From the NCBI RefSeq assembly GCF_946886895.1, contig NZ_CAMPJO010000008.1, forward strand, positions 124,001 through 188,000: a DNA stretch of 64,000 nucleotides, given 5' to 3'. The number at the start of each line of letters is the position of its first letter. The first letter of the stretch is position 1. The notes under the pieces are model-generated. The model had not been told where the DNA came from and ran no database searches. It was given only the letters and a program-made list of their open reading frames with translations. Positions 29,077-37,722 of this stretch are shown piece after piece. The translations under genes and the position numbers were made by a program. The DNA comes from an uncultured Marinobacter sp. (GTDB lineage Bacteria > Pseudomonadota > Gammaproteobacteria > Pseudomonadales > Oleiphilaceae).

Positions 29077-30270
29077 TTATATGGCCAGCGGCCCGGAACT
29101 GCTGCGACTTTGCTCAAATCGGTCCAGGGCGGCAGCCATGCGATCCCGGCCAAGCTGAATCAGCTCCGGGGCTTTGTGATAATCGTAGCTGCGGCACGCG
29201 TTTTTCGGGACATTCACCAGCAGGTCCGGCGGATAGCCGGCGATCTTGTACTGCACCAGCGCACTCTGCATGGTTTCGACGGTCAGGTTCATGACATCGA
29301 ATTTGCCAATACCCAGCTTGTCCCAGTCGATCGTTTCATGCTCTTCCTGTTGTTTCTTCTCATGATTCTTCTCAACCTGTTTCTGGTGCTCTTTTTTTCG
29401 CACCTCGCGGCTGATCTTGTCTTCCGGGCTGTCATTCTCCTCCGCCTTTTTGGCAGTCAGTGACTTCAACGTATCCCAGTCAAACCAGCGTGAGGCTTTT
29501 TCACGGACGGCGTGCACCCATTCCTCCATGTCTCCGCCCTCTTCGTCGCCGGTAAATGCAGCATCCGGTATGCGCTGGCTACGATCATCCTCGCCACTGA
29601 GGTTCACGGCAACAATGAGATCCGCATGAGAAGAAATCGTCGGAATGATGGGCAACGGGTTGAGCAACGCCCCATCCACCAGAACCCGGCCATGCAGAAC
29701 CAGCGGGGTCACCACGCTGGGTATGGCCACCGAGGCCCGAATGGCCTGATCCAGCGGGCCTTCCTGAAACCAGATTTCCTTATGGGCGAGCAGATCGGTG
29801 GCCACCGCGGTGTAGGCAATGGGCAGGTCCTCAATGCGGGTATCCCCCAGCATTTCCCGAACCACGGAAAAAATCTTTTCGCCGCGAATGGCCCCGACGG
29901 AGTTGAAGGTGACATCCAGGAGTTTCAGCACGTCGAACTGACCGAGCCCCGTCACCCAGTCCTTGTAATCCTTCATTTTGCCGGCAGCAAACATGCCGCC
30001 GACCAGGGCACCCATGGAGCAACCGGAAATCGCAATAATGTCGTAACCACGCTCCACCAGCACCTCGATGGCGCCCATGTGGGCATAGCCTCTCGCACCG
30101 CCACTTCCAAGGGTAAGCGCAACAGTTGTCCGCCTGCGCCCAGCGGGAGACCCACTGGGCGACTGGGCTGCCGATACGCTGGAGCCTGTTACCACCGTAC
30201 TGACACCATCCTGGGGGCCGCTTTCAACGGTTCGCTCATCGCCCGGCGCGTCGTCCCTGGACGTTCCCAT
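29077..30270 (-). CDS. Patatin-like phospholipase (RssA/NTE-type)
   Basis: 397 residues from the ATG at 30270, which has AGGAGG eight bases upstream; a GTG at 30276 is too close to it. After about 45 residues of low-complexity sequence comes the patatin domain: oxyanion loop GSGGARGYAHMGAIEVL, nucleophile SGCSMGALVGG and catalytic aspartate DGALLNPLP. A charged Lys/Glu-rich stretch (about 260-310) and a C-terminal helical part follow. Expected to be a cytoplasmic or membrane-associated serine lipase/esterase; substrate unknown. It overlaps the DUF4892 stop region and ends an operon with holB, pilZ and a hydrolase. Confidence 0.88.
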   Translation of the reverse strand: MGTSRDDAPGDERTVESGPQDGVSTVVTGSSVSAAQSPSGSPAGRRRTTVALTLGSGGARGYAHMGAIEVLVERGYDIIAISGCSMGALVGGMFAAGKMKDYKDWVTGLGQFDVLKLLDVTFNSVGAIRGEKIFSVVREMLGDTRIEDLPIAYTAVATDLLAHKEIWFQEGPLDQAIRASVAIPSVVTPLVLHGRVLVDGALLNPLPIIPTISSHADLIVAVNLSGEDDRSQRIPDAAFTGDEEGGDMEEWVHAVREKASRWFDWDTLKSLTAKKAEENDSPEDKISREVRKKEHQKQVEKNHEKKQQEEHETIDWDKLGIGKFDVMNLTVETMQSALVQYKIAGYPPDLLVNVPKNACRSYDYHKAPELIQLGRDRMAAALDRFEQSRSSSGPLAI

Positions 30271-30275
30271 TGCCA

Positions 30276-31187
30276 CTACCTCCTGATCACCATGACTTCA
30301 ATCCGGTTACCCCTGCGATCCGGTGATTCGAACACCAGGGCCGGGCCCACAATTATCCACTCCTGTTGATCCCGGGGCACACCGGTTTTGGACAGAATTT
30401 CGGACATCGACTGTACGGCGCCACTGGCCCGATCCATCGCGGAAGCGAGCGGTTCCTCGGCACGTAGCTCCGAATATCCCACCAGCACCACCCGGCTGCC
30501 CTGTTCACTCGCCAGGTTCGTCACCTGTCGTCGCTCCGTTGCCGTCCAGTCAAAATTATAGGTCACTCCACCCCGCCAGGGCACAATGAAGGGCCCGATA
30601 ATTCGCCGGTTCATGGTTCCCAGCCCGGGCACCGGTGCGTCAGAGGTTACTTCCAGGTGTTCCACCCACACATATTCCCGCAGATTCCCCCGGGTAACGG
30701 TATAGATCAGCGTCAGCCAGCGAGTCCCATCTTCCTCCACCGTGCCGGCAACAAGGTAGTTCTGGGCGTCATCACGACCGTACAGAACCGCCTCACCAAA
30801 AATCTGATTGGCCCAAACGTTGCTCCGACCACATTGGACCCCCGTGCATTCAAACAGAATCCGGGCGCCGCGGTCCGCCAGTTGCCGCAGGTAATGGTCC
30901 CGGGCACGTTCCCGGCTGGCATCCCGGGCAATCTGGTACAACCGTCCTTCGCCCCGCACCGGCAGCCGCGCCATGGTGTCGGAGCGAATCTCGTTGTTGA
31001 TTTCCCGAACCGGACTGAACAGCACCAGGTGGCCTGATGAGGCAATATTCACCGTTTTCTCGAGGGTAGACTGGGGATACGGTGTCGGCAGGCTGTCTGC
31101 CAGGGAGGCATTAGCGTTGCCAATCGCCAGCCCGCAGAGTACGGCAAGGCACGCAAGGACCCGGAAGTTGAAGGAGGTGTTACTCAT
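30276..31187 (-). CDS. DUF4892 domain protein, secreted
   Basis: 303 residues with an N-terminal signal peptide (hydrophobic core LACLAVLCGLAIG, cleavage near A-N-A/S at about 27). I recognise the DUF4892 pattern: DSLPTPYPQSTLEK start, RARDHYLRQLADRGARILFECTG with a short Cys pair (CTGVQC), then YLVAGTV. The C-terminal part (VVLVGYSELRAEE..., NRIEVMVIRR) resembles an OmpA-like fold that could bind peptidoglycan. Function unknown; an envelope role is likely. The start overlaps the end of the upstream hydrolase by 8 bases. Confidence 0.82.
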   Translation of the reverse strand: MSNTSFNFRVLACLAVLCGLAIGNANASLADSLPTPYPQSTLEKTVNIASSGHLVLFSPVREINNEIRSDTMARLPVRGEGRLYQIARDASRERARDHYLRQLADRGARILFECTGVQCGRSNVWANQIFGEAVLYGRDDAQNYLVAGTVEEDGTRWLTLIYTVTRGNLREYVWVEHLEVTSDAPVPGLGTMNRRIIGPFIVPWRGGVTYNFDWTATERRQVTNLASEQGSRVVLVGYSELRAEEPLASAMDRASGAVQSMSEILSKTGVPRDQQEWIIVGPALVFESPDRRGNRIEVMVIRR

Positions 31188-32118
31188 GGGCCAGGAACTG
31201 TCTTACGGCATCCGCCACCGGTCGCGTGTCACCGTCCAGATGGCAGTGGTGCCCCCCGGGCACCTGCACGAGCTGCACCGATGTCAGCAGCTTCAGGCGC
31301 CGATCCAGGCCCTCCTGGCGGGCCAGCAACCCCTGTTCCGCGCGAACGAACAACGCAGGTGAGCGAATAGCCTGAAGCGAGGCCTGTACCTGCTCTTCGG
31401 TCATCATCAATGGCGATGGGTGCCGGAGCCTGGGGTCGGTCCGCCAGACGTAACCGTCGCCTTCGGGCCTCATGTTCCGGGGAATCAGGGTCAACGCGGC
31501 CTCCTGGCTGAGCGGGCTCAAACCACCCTCCCGAGCCCGGGCAGCGGTCTCAATGTCCCGATACACAACGGAGCGCCCGGAGCCGGACAGGCGCTTGCGG
31601 ATCGATTTCCTGAGCTGGGGAATGGTCTCATTCGCCGGGCGGCTGAGCGCGCCCAGGCTGTCAATCATCACCAGTTTGCGCACCCGCTCCGGAAACGCCG
31701 CTGCATACAGGCTGCAGACGATCCCACCCAGTGAGTGACCAACCAGGTCAACGCGGTCGTCACCGGAGTCCACGAAATGCCGCTCCACCAGACCGGCGAG
31801 ATCGGCCACGTAATCCATCAGCGCATAGTTCTGCCCCGGTGGCCGGTGGCCAGACCGCCCGTGGCCGGCCATATCGATGGCATGAACCGGTGCAAGCCCG
31901 GTCAGCTCAGGAGCCAGCTTAACGAAGGTAAGACAGTTGTCGAGCCAGCCATGGAGCATGATCACCGGCACCGGGTTCTCGGGGCCTGCCTGTTGCGGCC
32001 AGGAGAGGCCCGCCAGTACCAGGTTATCCAGGGCCCACTCGCTGTCGCGGAACACCGTCGCCGAACGGGAGGTGGCCGGTGTCATGGCAAAGTCATTCAT
32101 ATCGGGAGCGGTCTTCAC
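31180..32118 (-). CDS. Alpha/beta-fold hydrolase
   Basis: 312 residues from GTG overlapping the pilZ stop (GTGA); an ATG six codons later is an alternative. Visible are the oxyanion HGWLDN, the nucleophile elbow VGHSLGGI with Ser near 128, a likely acid in the FVRAEQGLL region and the catalytic His in PGGHHCHLD. No signal peptide, so probably cytoplasmic. The family covers esterases and lipases; the substrate cannot be read from the sequence. It sits in the tight run holB-pilZ-hydrolase-DUF4892-patatin. Confidence 0.86.
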   Translation of the reverse strand: MKTAPDMNDFAMTPATSRSATVFRDSEWALDNLVLAGLSWPQQAGPENPVPVIMLHGWLDNCLTFVKLAPELTGLAPVHAIDMAGHGRSGHRPPGQNYALMDYVADLAGLVERHFVDSGDDRVDLVGHSLGGIVCSLYAAAFPERVRKLVMIDSLGALSRPANETIPQLRKSIRKRLSGSGRSVVYRDIETAARAREGGLSPLSQEAALTLIPRNMRPEGDGYVWRTDPRLRHPSPLMMTEEQVQASLQAIRSPALFVRAEQGLLARQEGLDRRLKLLTSVQLVQVPGGHHCHLDGDTRPVADAVRQFLAHE

Positions 32119-32465
32119 ATGGTGTGGGTGGGTCGATCAGAACTCAGTGAGCCTGCCAGGTAGGATTCGATCTTGGTTCTCGCGGTCTCGTCGTCACCGT
32201 TGAATTGCACACCAATACCCGCGGCCCGGTTGCCCTGAGCGCCTTTGGGGGTAATCCAGATCACCTTGCCGGCCACCGGAATCTTTTCCGGCTCATCCAT
32301 CAGGTTCAGCAACAGGAAGACTTCATCCCCGAGTTGGTACTGCTTCTGCGTGGGAATAAACAGCCCACCCTGCCGGATGTACGGCATGTAGGCGGCATAG
32401 AGTACCGCCTTGTCCTTGATGGTCAGGGTGAGAATGCCACTTCGCGCACCAAATCCGGGCCCCAT
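32115..32465 (-). CDS. pilZ: Type IV pilus assembly protein PilZ
   Basis: 116 residues from the ATG at 32465 (AAGGT eight bases upstream). It is very close to Pseudomonas aeruginosa PilZ: GARSGILTLTIKDKAVLYAAYMP, LGDEVFLLLNLMDEPEKIPV, TPKGAQGNRAAGIGVQF and the tail SDRPTHTM. This founding PilZ protein lacks the RxxxR and DxSxxG residues and does not bind cyclic di-GMP itself; it works with PilB/FimX in pilus extension. It follows holB as in Pseudomonas. Confidence 0.96.
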   Translation of the reverse strand: MGPGFGARSGILTLTIKDKAVLYAAYMPYIRQGGLFIPTQKQYQLGDEVFLLLNLMDEPEKIPVAGKVIWITPKGAQGNRAAGIGVQFNGDDETARTKIESYLAGSLSSDRPTHTM

Positions 32466-32561
32466 AGCCAACACCTTTTCGTCGTAACAGGTTCATCATT
32501 CGCCCAGGGAAATTTCCCTGACATTCCGCAATCATAGCAGCTAGTGGCCGCCAACGTGCAA

Positions 32562-33602
32562 TCAACCGGCCGGCCGTTTCCTCGGCATCAGCGCCTGCCA
32601 GGTGATCAGCAACCGGCTGGCCTCCAGCTCCGGGTTGGCGTTGAACTGCCCCGCGAACCGGGCTTCACGCACGTTATCCAGAAGTTCGTGAGCCCGCCAG
32701 GCCGGGTTATTCCTGGCCAGAAAGCCCAGCATCTCCGCCGCTTCGGTGTCTGCGGCCTGACCCCCGGCGGCCATCCGGGCCAGATCTGCCGCCCAACCTT
32801 CGAACAATGACAAACCGTCATCGAGACCGAGCGCCTTGAACGCCTTCGCCGCCTCTCCCACAGTGGTCTGGCCCTTCATGAACAGACGAAACTGCTCAAA
32901 AGCCCGATCCCGCAGATCCGGAAAATCCCCAGTGGCATAAGCATAGGCCAGACGAGGGGCGCCACCGGCAAGCATCAGTGACTTGGCCAGCCGGTCCGCC
33001 GTCGGTCGGTTCTCTTCAGCCAGTTTCGCCACCTCGCCGGCCAGCCAGCGCTCGGCATCCTGCCGGCCGGGCACCGGCAGCGTGAGGGTCTGGCAGCGTG
33101 ACCGGATGGTTGGCAATACCGGACGGCCACTCTCCTGCAACAGCAGCAAGGTCACATCCGGCACCGGTTCTTCCAGTGTTTTCAGAAGCGCGTTGGCTGC
33201 ATTGAGATTCAGTAAATCCGCCCGGTCGATGATGGCGACCTTGCGTCGGGCAACCTGCGGTGACGCCACCGCGAACGTCGACAGCGCGCGAATCTGGTCC
33301 ACTTTCACCATTTTGGATTTTTCCGGTGCGTACACCCGGACATCCGGATGCGACGAGGCCTGGAACAGCTCGCACTGCTTACAGTGGCCGCAGGCCCGGG
33401 GAGCCGCGTTATCCGTCATGACGGGTGAGTCGCACAGCAGCAAACCGGCCACCGCATCGGCCCACGCCCGCTTGCCAACACCACGTTCGCCGGCAACCAT
33501 CAAGGCATGGGGGAGCCGGCCTTCCGACAGCCGGCGTTGCACACGATGCCAGGCTGTTGCCAGCCAGGGCATATCGGAGGCGATGTCAGTGGCGTCAATC
33601 AC
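32562..33602 (-). CDS. holB: DNA polymerase III subunit delta prime
   Basis: 346 residues from GTG (GGAA upstream). The stator subunit of the clamp loader. The P-loop is degenerate (GERGVGKRAW), as expected for delta prime, a zinc module is present (ACGHCKQCELF), and the arginine-finger SRC motif is in TIRSRCQTL. The C-terminal helical domain for assembly with tau and delta is present. It is followed by pilZ after 96 bases. Confidence 0.94.
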   Translation of the reverse strand: MIDATDIASDMPWLATAWHRVQRRLSEGRLPHALMVAGERGVGKRAWADAVAGLLLCDSPVMTDNAAPRACGHCKQCELFQASSHPDVRVYAPEKSKMVKVDQIRALSTFAVASPQVARRKVAIIDRADLLNLNAANALLKTLEEPVPDVTLLLLQESGRPVLPTIRSRCQTLTLPVPGRQDAERWLAGEVAKLAEENRPTADRLAKSLMLAGGAPRLAYAYATGDFPDLRDRAFEQFRLFMKGQTTVGEAAKAFKALGLDDGLSLFEGWAADLARMAAGGQAADTEAAEMLGFLARNNPAWRAHELLDNVREARFAGQFNANPELEASRLLITWQALMPRKRPAG

Positions 33603-33610
33603 GTTGCTTT

Positions 33611-33648
33611 CCAGTCATTCAGGTTCCGCCCAGTCATTCAGGTTCCGT
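33611..33648. repeat. 19-bp tandem duplication at the tgpA stop
   Basis: CCAGTCATTCAGGTTCCG occurs at 33611-33628 and again at 33630-33647. Read on the coding strand each copy holds GGAACC-TGA-ATGACTGG; the first carries the tgpA stop codon and the second lies in the gap before holB. A recent slipped-strand duplication is the simplest explanation. Confidence 0.8.
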
Positions 33649-35722
33649 CTTTCGACGGTGTGCGTCTGCCACCCATTGGCCCGCTGCCCGACCGGGCCCG
33701 TCGCAACTGGCGCTTCAGGGTGGTCAGCAAACGACGCATGCGCCGCAGCTCCTCCCGCCGTTCCCGGATGGAATCCCGGGTATAGTAATGGCTGTTCACC
33801 ATCCGGGCAAAGCGCCGGGCGGAATCCGCAGCCGCCGGTTCCGCCCGGGCCAGCCGCGCCGCCAGGGCAGAGGGCGTTTCTCCCGCCCGCACCGGCACAC
33901 CGGCCCGGCTGCTGATGGCATGCCAGCTATCCAGCAAACGCCGTACGGGATCCCGGCTCACCCGGCGGCGCATCTGCAGCGCCGATACCAGGCCCGCTGC
34001 CAGCAACCCGGCCGCGACGATACCGGCGGTAAGGTAACCCAGCTCCCGCAGCCCGAAACCGCCGGGCAATCGGGCCATCAGGTCCATCTGGCTCTGACCC
34101 TGATAGCCAACCACCCAGCGCTGCCAGTGGTAGTTAATCCGGTCCAGCTGGAGACTGGCCCATTGCAGGGCCGCCAGGTCACCGTACCGGTGTGGCGAGG
34201 CCCAGTCGTTCTCCAGGAACGAGCCTTCTTCCGCCACGGCTTCCCGCAGCCCGAACTCAATCCGATCCGGTGCAATGGCCGCCGTGGGATCGATCCGAAC
34301 CCAGCCCTGCCCCGGCACCCAGGCCTCGACCCAGGCGTGGGCATCGTACTGCCGGACGATCAGGTATTCTCCGCCCACACTGTCTTCGCCACCCTGATAG
34401 CCGATAATCACCCGGGCCGGAATACCCGCTGCCCGGAGCACAAACGCGGTGGCCCCGGCATAATGCGCACAGAAACCGCGCTTCGCCTCAAACAACAGAT
34501 GATCCACCCCGTTGTCCGGCATCGGCGGTGGCCGCAGAGTGTAATAGTAGGGCTGCTCCCTGAACCGCGTCAGCAGCGCCCGGATCACACCGGCATCGGA
34601 GCCCGATTGCTGCAGCGACCGCGCCAGCGTCCTGGCTCGGGGATTACCGGTCGATGGCAACTGAAGGTAGCGCTGAACCTCCCGTGGCGAGAGCGAGTCA
34701 GCCTCCTGCCCGCTCCTGCCCGTGCCCGTGCCCGGTTCGTCCGGGCCCGGCTCAAAGGCAAGCCGATAGCGTACCGTACTATCTGCCGGGCGCCGGAAAC
34801 GGAACAGGTCGTCGGACACCTCGACCACGTTGTCGGACAGCGCCCGGGATCCTTCCAGGGCGAAAGCCCAGCGTTGGTCCGTGGGTTCCATGAGCACTTC
34901 GTACTGTCCGGGCCGGAGTTCTGCGATACCGCCATCCACCGACACCTGCCCCGGCGACTGGAACACATCACCAACGCCCTGTTTCCAGGTTTCACCGTCC
35001 AGCGTGTCCAGGATAAGGCCTCGCCAATAACGGTCCCGATAGGCCGGAGGGGGCCCACCGAAGGTCGCCCGGAACGCGCGCTCGCTGCTCTGTGCCAGGT
35101 TGGAAATATCCCCCGGCCGCATGGTATCGCTGATGCCGGTACGGGCTTCACCGGAGACCAGGGGCACACTCCACAGGGGCGCCATCCTCGGAAAAAACAC
35201 GAATAAAAGAACCACGATGGGAAGGGTCTTCAGCAACATCAGCCCCAACCGCCGCCAGCCCGACTGCGCACCCTCAGGCAGATCCGGGGCATTCAGAACC
35301 TGCAGGCCAATCAATAACAGGCCGATGGCGAGAAGATTCACCACAGCCCAGTGAATGTCCTGATGAAACAGGAAATTCACTGTCGCCAGATAGACCAGGA
35401 TAAAAAACAACACGTAAAAGTCCCGGGGCGTCCGGGTTTCCAGCCATTTTAACCCGACGGCAAGCACAAAGAACGAGGCTGCCGTATCCACGGTAAACCG
35501 ACCCTGGACGGTGGCGATATACACGGCCACCAGTATCAGCATGATTCCGGTTCGTAACCAGCGGCCGGGCAACCGGACCCGACCAACCTGGGCCAGGAAC
35601 CGCCAGGCCGCCAGCACCCCACAGGCAGCCATCAGCCACACCGGCAAACGATCCCATTGTGGGGCCAGTAACAGCGCGAAACTGGCGACCAGCCAGACCA
35701 GGGCACGTGATGGCAGACCCAT
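33638..35722 (-). CDS. tgpA: Transglutaminase-like protein TgpA (DUF3488)
   Basis: 694 residues from the ATG at 35722, which shares one base with the upstream stop (TAATG); the frame is open to 35848. Five to six N-terminal membrane helices (about 5-190), a periplasmic transglutaminase core with Cys in KRGFCAHYAGATAFVLRAAGIPAR, His in QYDAHAWVEAWVPGQGW and Asp in RIDPT, then one more helix and a DUF4129-like tail. In Pseudomonas TgpA is essential for growth; its substrate is unclear. It is paired with a DUF58 protein. Confidence 0.92.
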   Translation of the reverse strand: MGLPSRALVWLVASFALLLAPQWDRLPVWLMAACGVLAAWRFLAQVGRVRLPGRWLRTGIMLILVAVYIATVQGRFTVDTAASFFVLAVGLKWLETRTPRDFYVLFFILVYLATVNFLFHQDIHWAVVNLLAIGLLLIGLQVLNAPDLPEGAQSGWRRLGLMLLKTLPIVVLLFVFFPRMAPLWSVPLVSGEARTGISDTMRPGDISNLAQSSERAFRATFGGPPPAYRDRYWRGLILDTLDGETWKQGVGDVFQSPGQVSVDGGIAELRPGQYEVLMEPTDQRWAFALEGSRALSDNVVEVSDDLFRFRRPADSTVRYRLAFEPGPDEPGTGTGRSGQEADSLSPREVQRYLQLPSTGNPRARTLARSLQQSGSDAGVIRALLTRFREQPYYYTLRPPPMPDNGVDHLLFEAKRGFCAHYAGATAFVLRAAGIPARVIIGYQGGEDSVGGEYLIVRQYDAHAWVEAWVPGQGWVRIDPTAAIAPDRIEFGLREAVAEEGSFLENDWASPHRYGDLAALQWASLQLDRINYHWQRWVVGYQGQSQMDLMARLPGGFGLRELGYLTAGIVAAGLLAAGLVSALQMRRRVSRDPVRRLLDSWHAISSRAGVPVRAGETPSALAARLARAEPAAADSARRFARMVNSHYYTRDSIRERREELRRMRRLLTTLKRQLRRARSGSGPMGGRRTPSKDGT

Positions 35723-36759
35723 TAAGAGATGTTCCTTGAGGTTTCCATACCACTGGTCGCCGGGCGCCGGGGCCGACGGGTGCCATATCGCTCTGGTATG
35801 GGCTCCCTGGGAGGTTCTTCTCCCCAGACGGCCAAGGCTCGCAAACAACGGGTAACGTGGACCGGGCCGCTGTCGGGCTCGATCTTCTCGCCGGGCAGAT
35901 TCAGGCCAAGGCGGGCCCCGCTCTTACCTCGCTCAACCACCAACCACGCCAGGTAGCCCAGTCGGAGTTCATGGTCGGTGCCCGGATAGGCGTTAAAATC
36001 CAGCCAGTGCGGGCTGCCCTGCTCCCCCTCCCAGTCCGCGACCACCATCTGGCCACTGCGGGCAAATCGCTTCCACATCACACGCTGGCTGAGATCGCCT
36101 TCCCGCCAGGGTCGGAGATCCGCATGGTCGTTACCCTCGGGCGCGAGTAACTGCGAGTGCTCGTCGCCCTCGTCAACGGAACTGACGGCCTCCGGTGCCG
36201 GCACGGGCCTCGGGAAGACAACCGCCGACGAGGCCGGCCTCATCCAGGACCAGGCTTTCAACAAACCGAAAGGAAAGCGCGTTTCAATACGAACCCGTTC
36301 CGGCCTGAGATAACCACGAAAGGCGGACGGTACCGGCAGTGAGATATCAGCGGCCTGGCCGGCCAGTATATGGATCGCCGGCAGTTCCGAGTCCTCGCAA
36401 CTGAGCCGGACGGCAATAGCGTCGGCGTTGCCAGCGGTGGCCCGGAACCGGAACGGGATATCTTCACCGGCTATGCCCTCACCAGGCTGCACCAGCGTCA
36501 GTTCAAGGCCAGACAGATTGCGATGGGTCTGATGCATCGCCGCAACGAATATCGCACCCAACATAAACGTAATGAGGTAAATCAGGCTGTTCTGATAATT
36601 GATGCCGGTAATCAGCATGATCACCAGCAATAACCCAAACACCACGCCGGCGCCGGTCGGCAGGATGAAGATATTCTTCTGACTGAACAACTGGACATCG
36701 GACCGGGGAATGCGGCGATTCACCCACCGCTGCCAACGGCGACGGAGTAGATTGACCAT
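35722..36759 (-). CDS. DUF58 domain protein, partner of TgpA
   Basis: 345 residues from the ATG at 36759 (AGGAG five bases upstream); an ATG at 36780 has no such site. Two adjacent membrane helices (about 30-72), then a soluble part ending in the DUF58 motif NDHADLRPWREGDLSQRVMWKRFARSG, a degenerate von Willebrand A region. DUF58 proteins usually work with a MoxR AAA+ ATPase and a TgpA-type transglutaminase. Here no MoxR gene precedes it; the upstream gene is divergent. Confidence 0.9.
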   Translation of the reverse strand: MVNLLRRRWQRWVNRRIPRSDVQLFSQKNIFILPTGAGVVFGLLLVIMLITGINYQNSLIYLITFMLGAIFVAAMHQTHRNLSGLELTLVQPGEGIAGEDIPFRFRATAGNADAIAVRLSCEDSELPAIHILAGQAADISLPVPSAFRGYLRPERVRIETRFPFGLLKAWSWMRPASSAVVFPRPVPAPEAVSSVDEGDEHSQLLAPEGNDHADLRPWREGDLSQRVMWKRFARSGQMVVADWEGEQGSPHWLDFNAYPGTDHELRLGYLAWLVVERGKSGARLGLNLPGEKIEPDSGPVHVTRCLRALAVWGEEPPREPIPERYGTRRPRRPATSGMETSRNIS

Positions 36760-36983
36760 GGTGCTCCTGAGGCCGGTCATCGGACGAAAGGTTCCACACT
36801 ATCTAACCATGATTCTGGTTGTTTTTATAACCTTACCGGACAATCACGGATTTCGATCACACTCTGGCGTCCTCCCGCTTGAATTCCTGTCTGACAAACC
36901 GAATACTGAACACCGGAAGCGTACTGACTGCAGTTACCTCAGAAACGCCTCACTACTGCGATTATCGGCAAGAGGCCTCCGTT

Positions 36984-37601
36984 ATGAAACGCCCTGTTCT
37001 GCTCATCTTATCACTCACCGGTGCCGCGCTTTCAGTGCCTGCCTTTGGCGGCGTGCAGGCGCTCACCTCCGCTGAAATGGTCGAGACCTATGTGAAGGAT
37101 TCGGCGGTCATCGTCGTTCCCCGGGAGCAACAGAAGTCCGAGGCAGACCGCCAGCGGGTTATCCGTGCGCTGACCATCTCCCCGGCGGAACCGGAGATCA
37201 GTGAAGCGGAGGAAGAAGCCTACCGCGAGGCCCTGGCCCGCTACGTCAAAGAAGGCAAGGCCGACGCACTCGAAAGCGCCGAGCAGGAGTTTCTCAGGCG
37301 CGCCCTGCTGCTTCCCCAGGAAGAACTGGCACGGGCCCAGCCGCCGGCGGAATTTACCCCCACGATTCCACCGCTGGTTTTTGGCCAGCAGGCCCAGATT
37401 CCGGACCAGCCGTTTCAGCAAACGTTTCTCAATGACCAACTGGGCATTGGCTTTGATGGCCAGAACCTCAACTTCTCCATCGGTAACCCACCGGGCATCG
37501 ATCAGATCCAGATTCCCCGGGCCATTAACGAAGGGCCTATTTCCCTCACCCCCAGACCGGGTGGCGGTTTCGATCTGTCGATTGCCGTTCCTGACCAATA
37601 A
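36984..37601 (+). CDS. Secreted protein of unknown function
   Basis: 205 residues from the ATG at 36984 (GAGG upstream); the frame is open from 36879 but the signal peptide begins at MKRPVLLILSLTGAALSVPAFGG. The mature part has an acidic helical region (about 55-125) rich in Glu, Ala and Arg, then a Pro/Gln-rich section with IPPLVFGQQAQIPDQPF and a glycine-rich end with short beta-like segments. I do not recognise a family. It is followed by a strong terminator and diverges from the DUF58 gene across a 203-base gap where I see no clear promoter. Confidence 0.7.
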   Translation: MKRPVLLILSLTGAALSVPAFGGVQALTSAEMVETYVKDSAVIVVPREQQKSEADRQRVIRALTISPAEPEISEAEEEAYREALARYVKEGKADALESAEQEFLRRALLLPQEELARAQPPAEFTPTIPPLVFGQQAQIPDQPFQQTFLNDQLGIGFDGQNLNFSIGNPPGIDQIQIPRAINEGPISLTPRPGGGFDLSIAVPDQ

Positions 37602-37615
37602 AATACCCATAGACG

Positions 37616-37646
37616 AAAAACGGCGACTTTCGAGTCGCCGTTTTTT
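37616..37646 (+). terminator. Rho-independent terminator with TTCG loop
   Basis: CGGCGACT, the tetraloop TTCG, AGTCGCCG, then TTTTTT; A-run before the stem. It ends the gene at 36984-37601 and could work in both directions. Confidence 0.92.
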
Positions 37647-37671
37647 ATGGGCAAATTGTCTGCCGGGAACG

Positions 37672-37698
37672 AAAAACGCCCCGCGGGGCGGGGCGTTT
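37672..37698 (-). terminator. Rho-independent terminator after the DUF6160-like gene
   Basis: On the minus strand AAACGCCCC pairs with GGGGCGTTT around a GC-rich 7-base loop, followed by a T-run. It lies 25 bases after the stop of the gene at 37723-38655 and faces the terminator at 37616-37646. Confidence 0.88.
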
Positions 37699-37722
37699 CA
37701 CCAACTCAGGTGTCAGGTCAGA

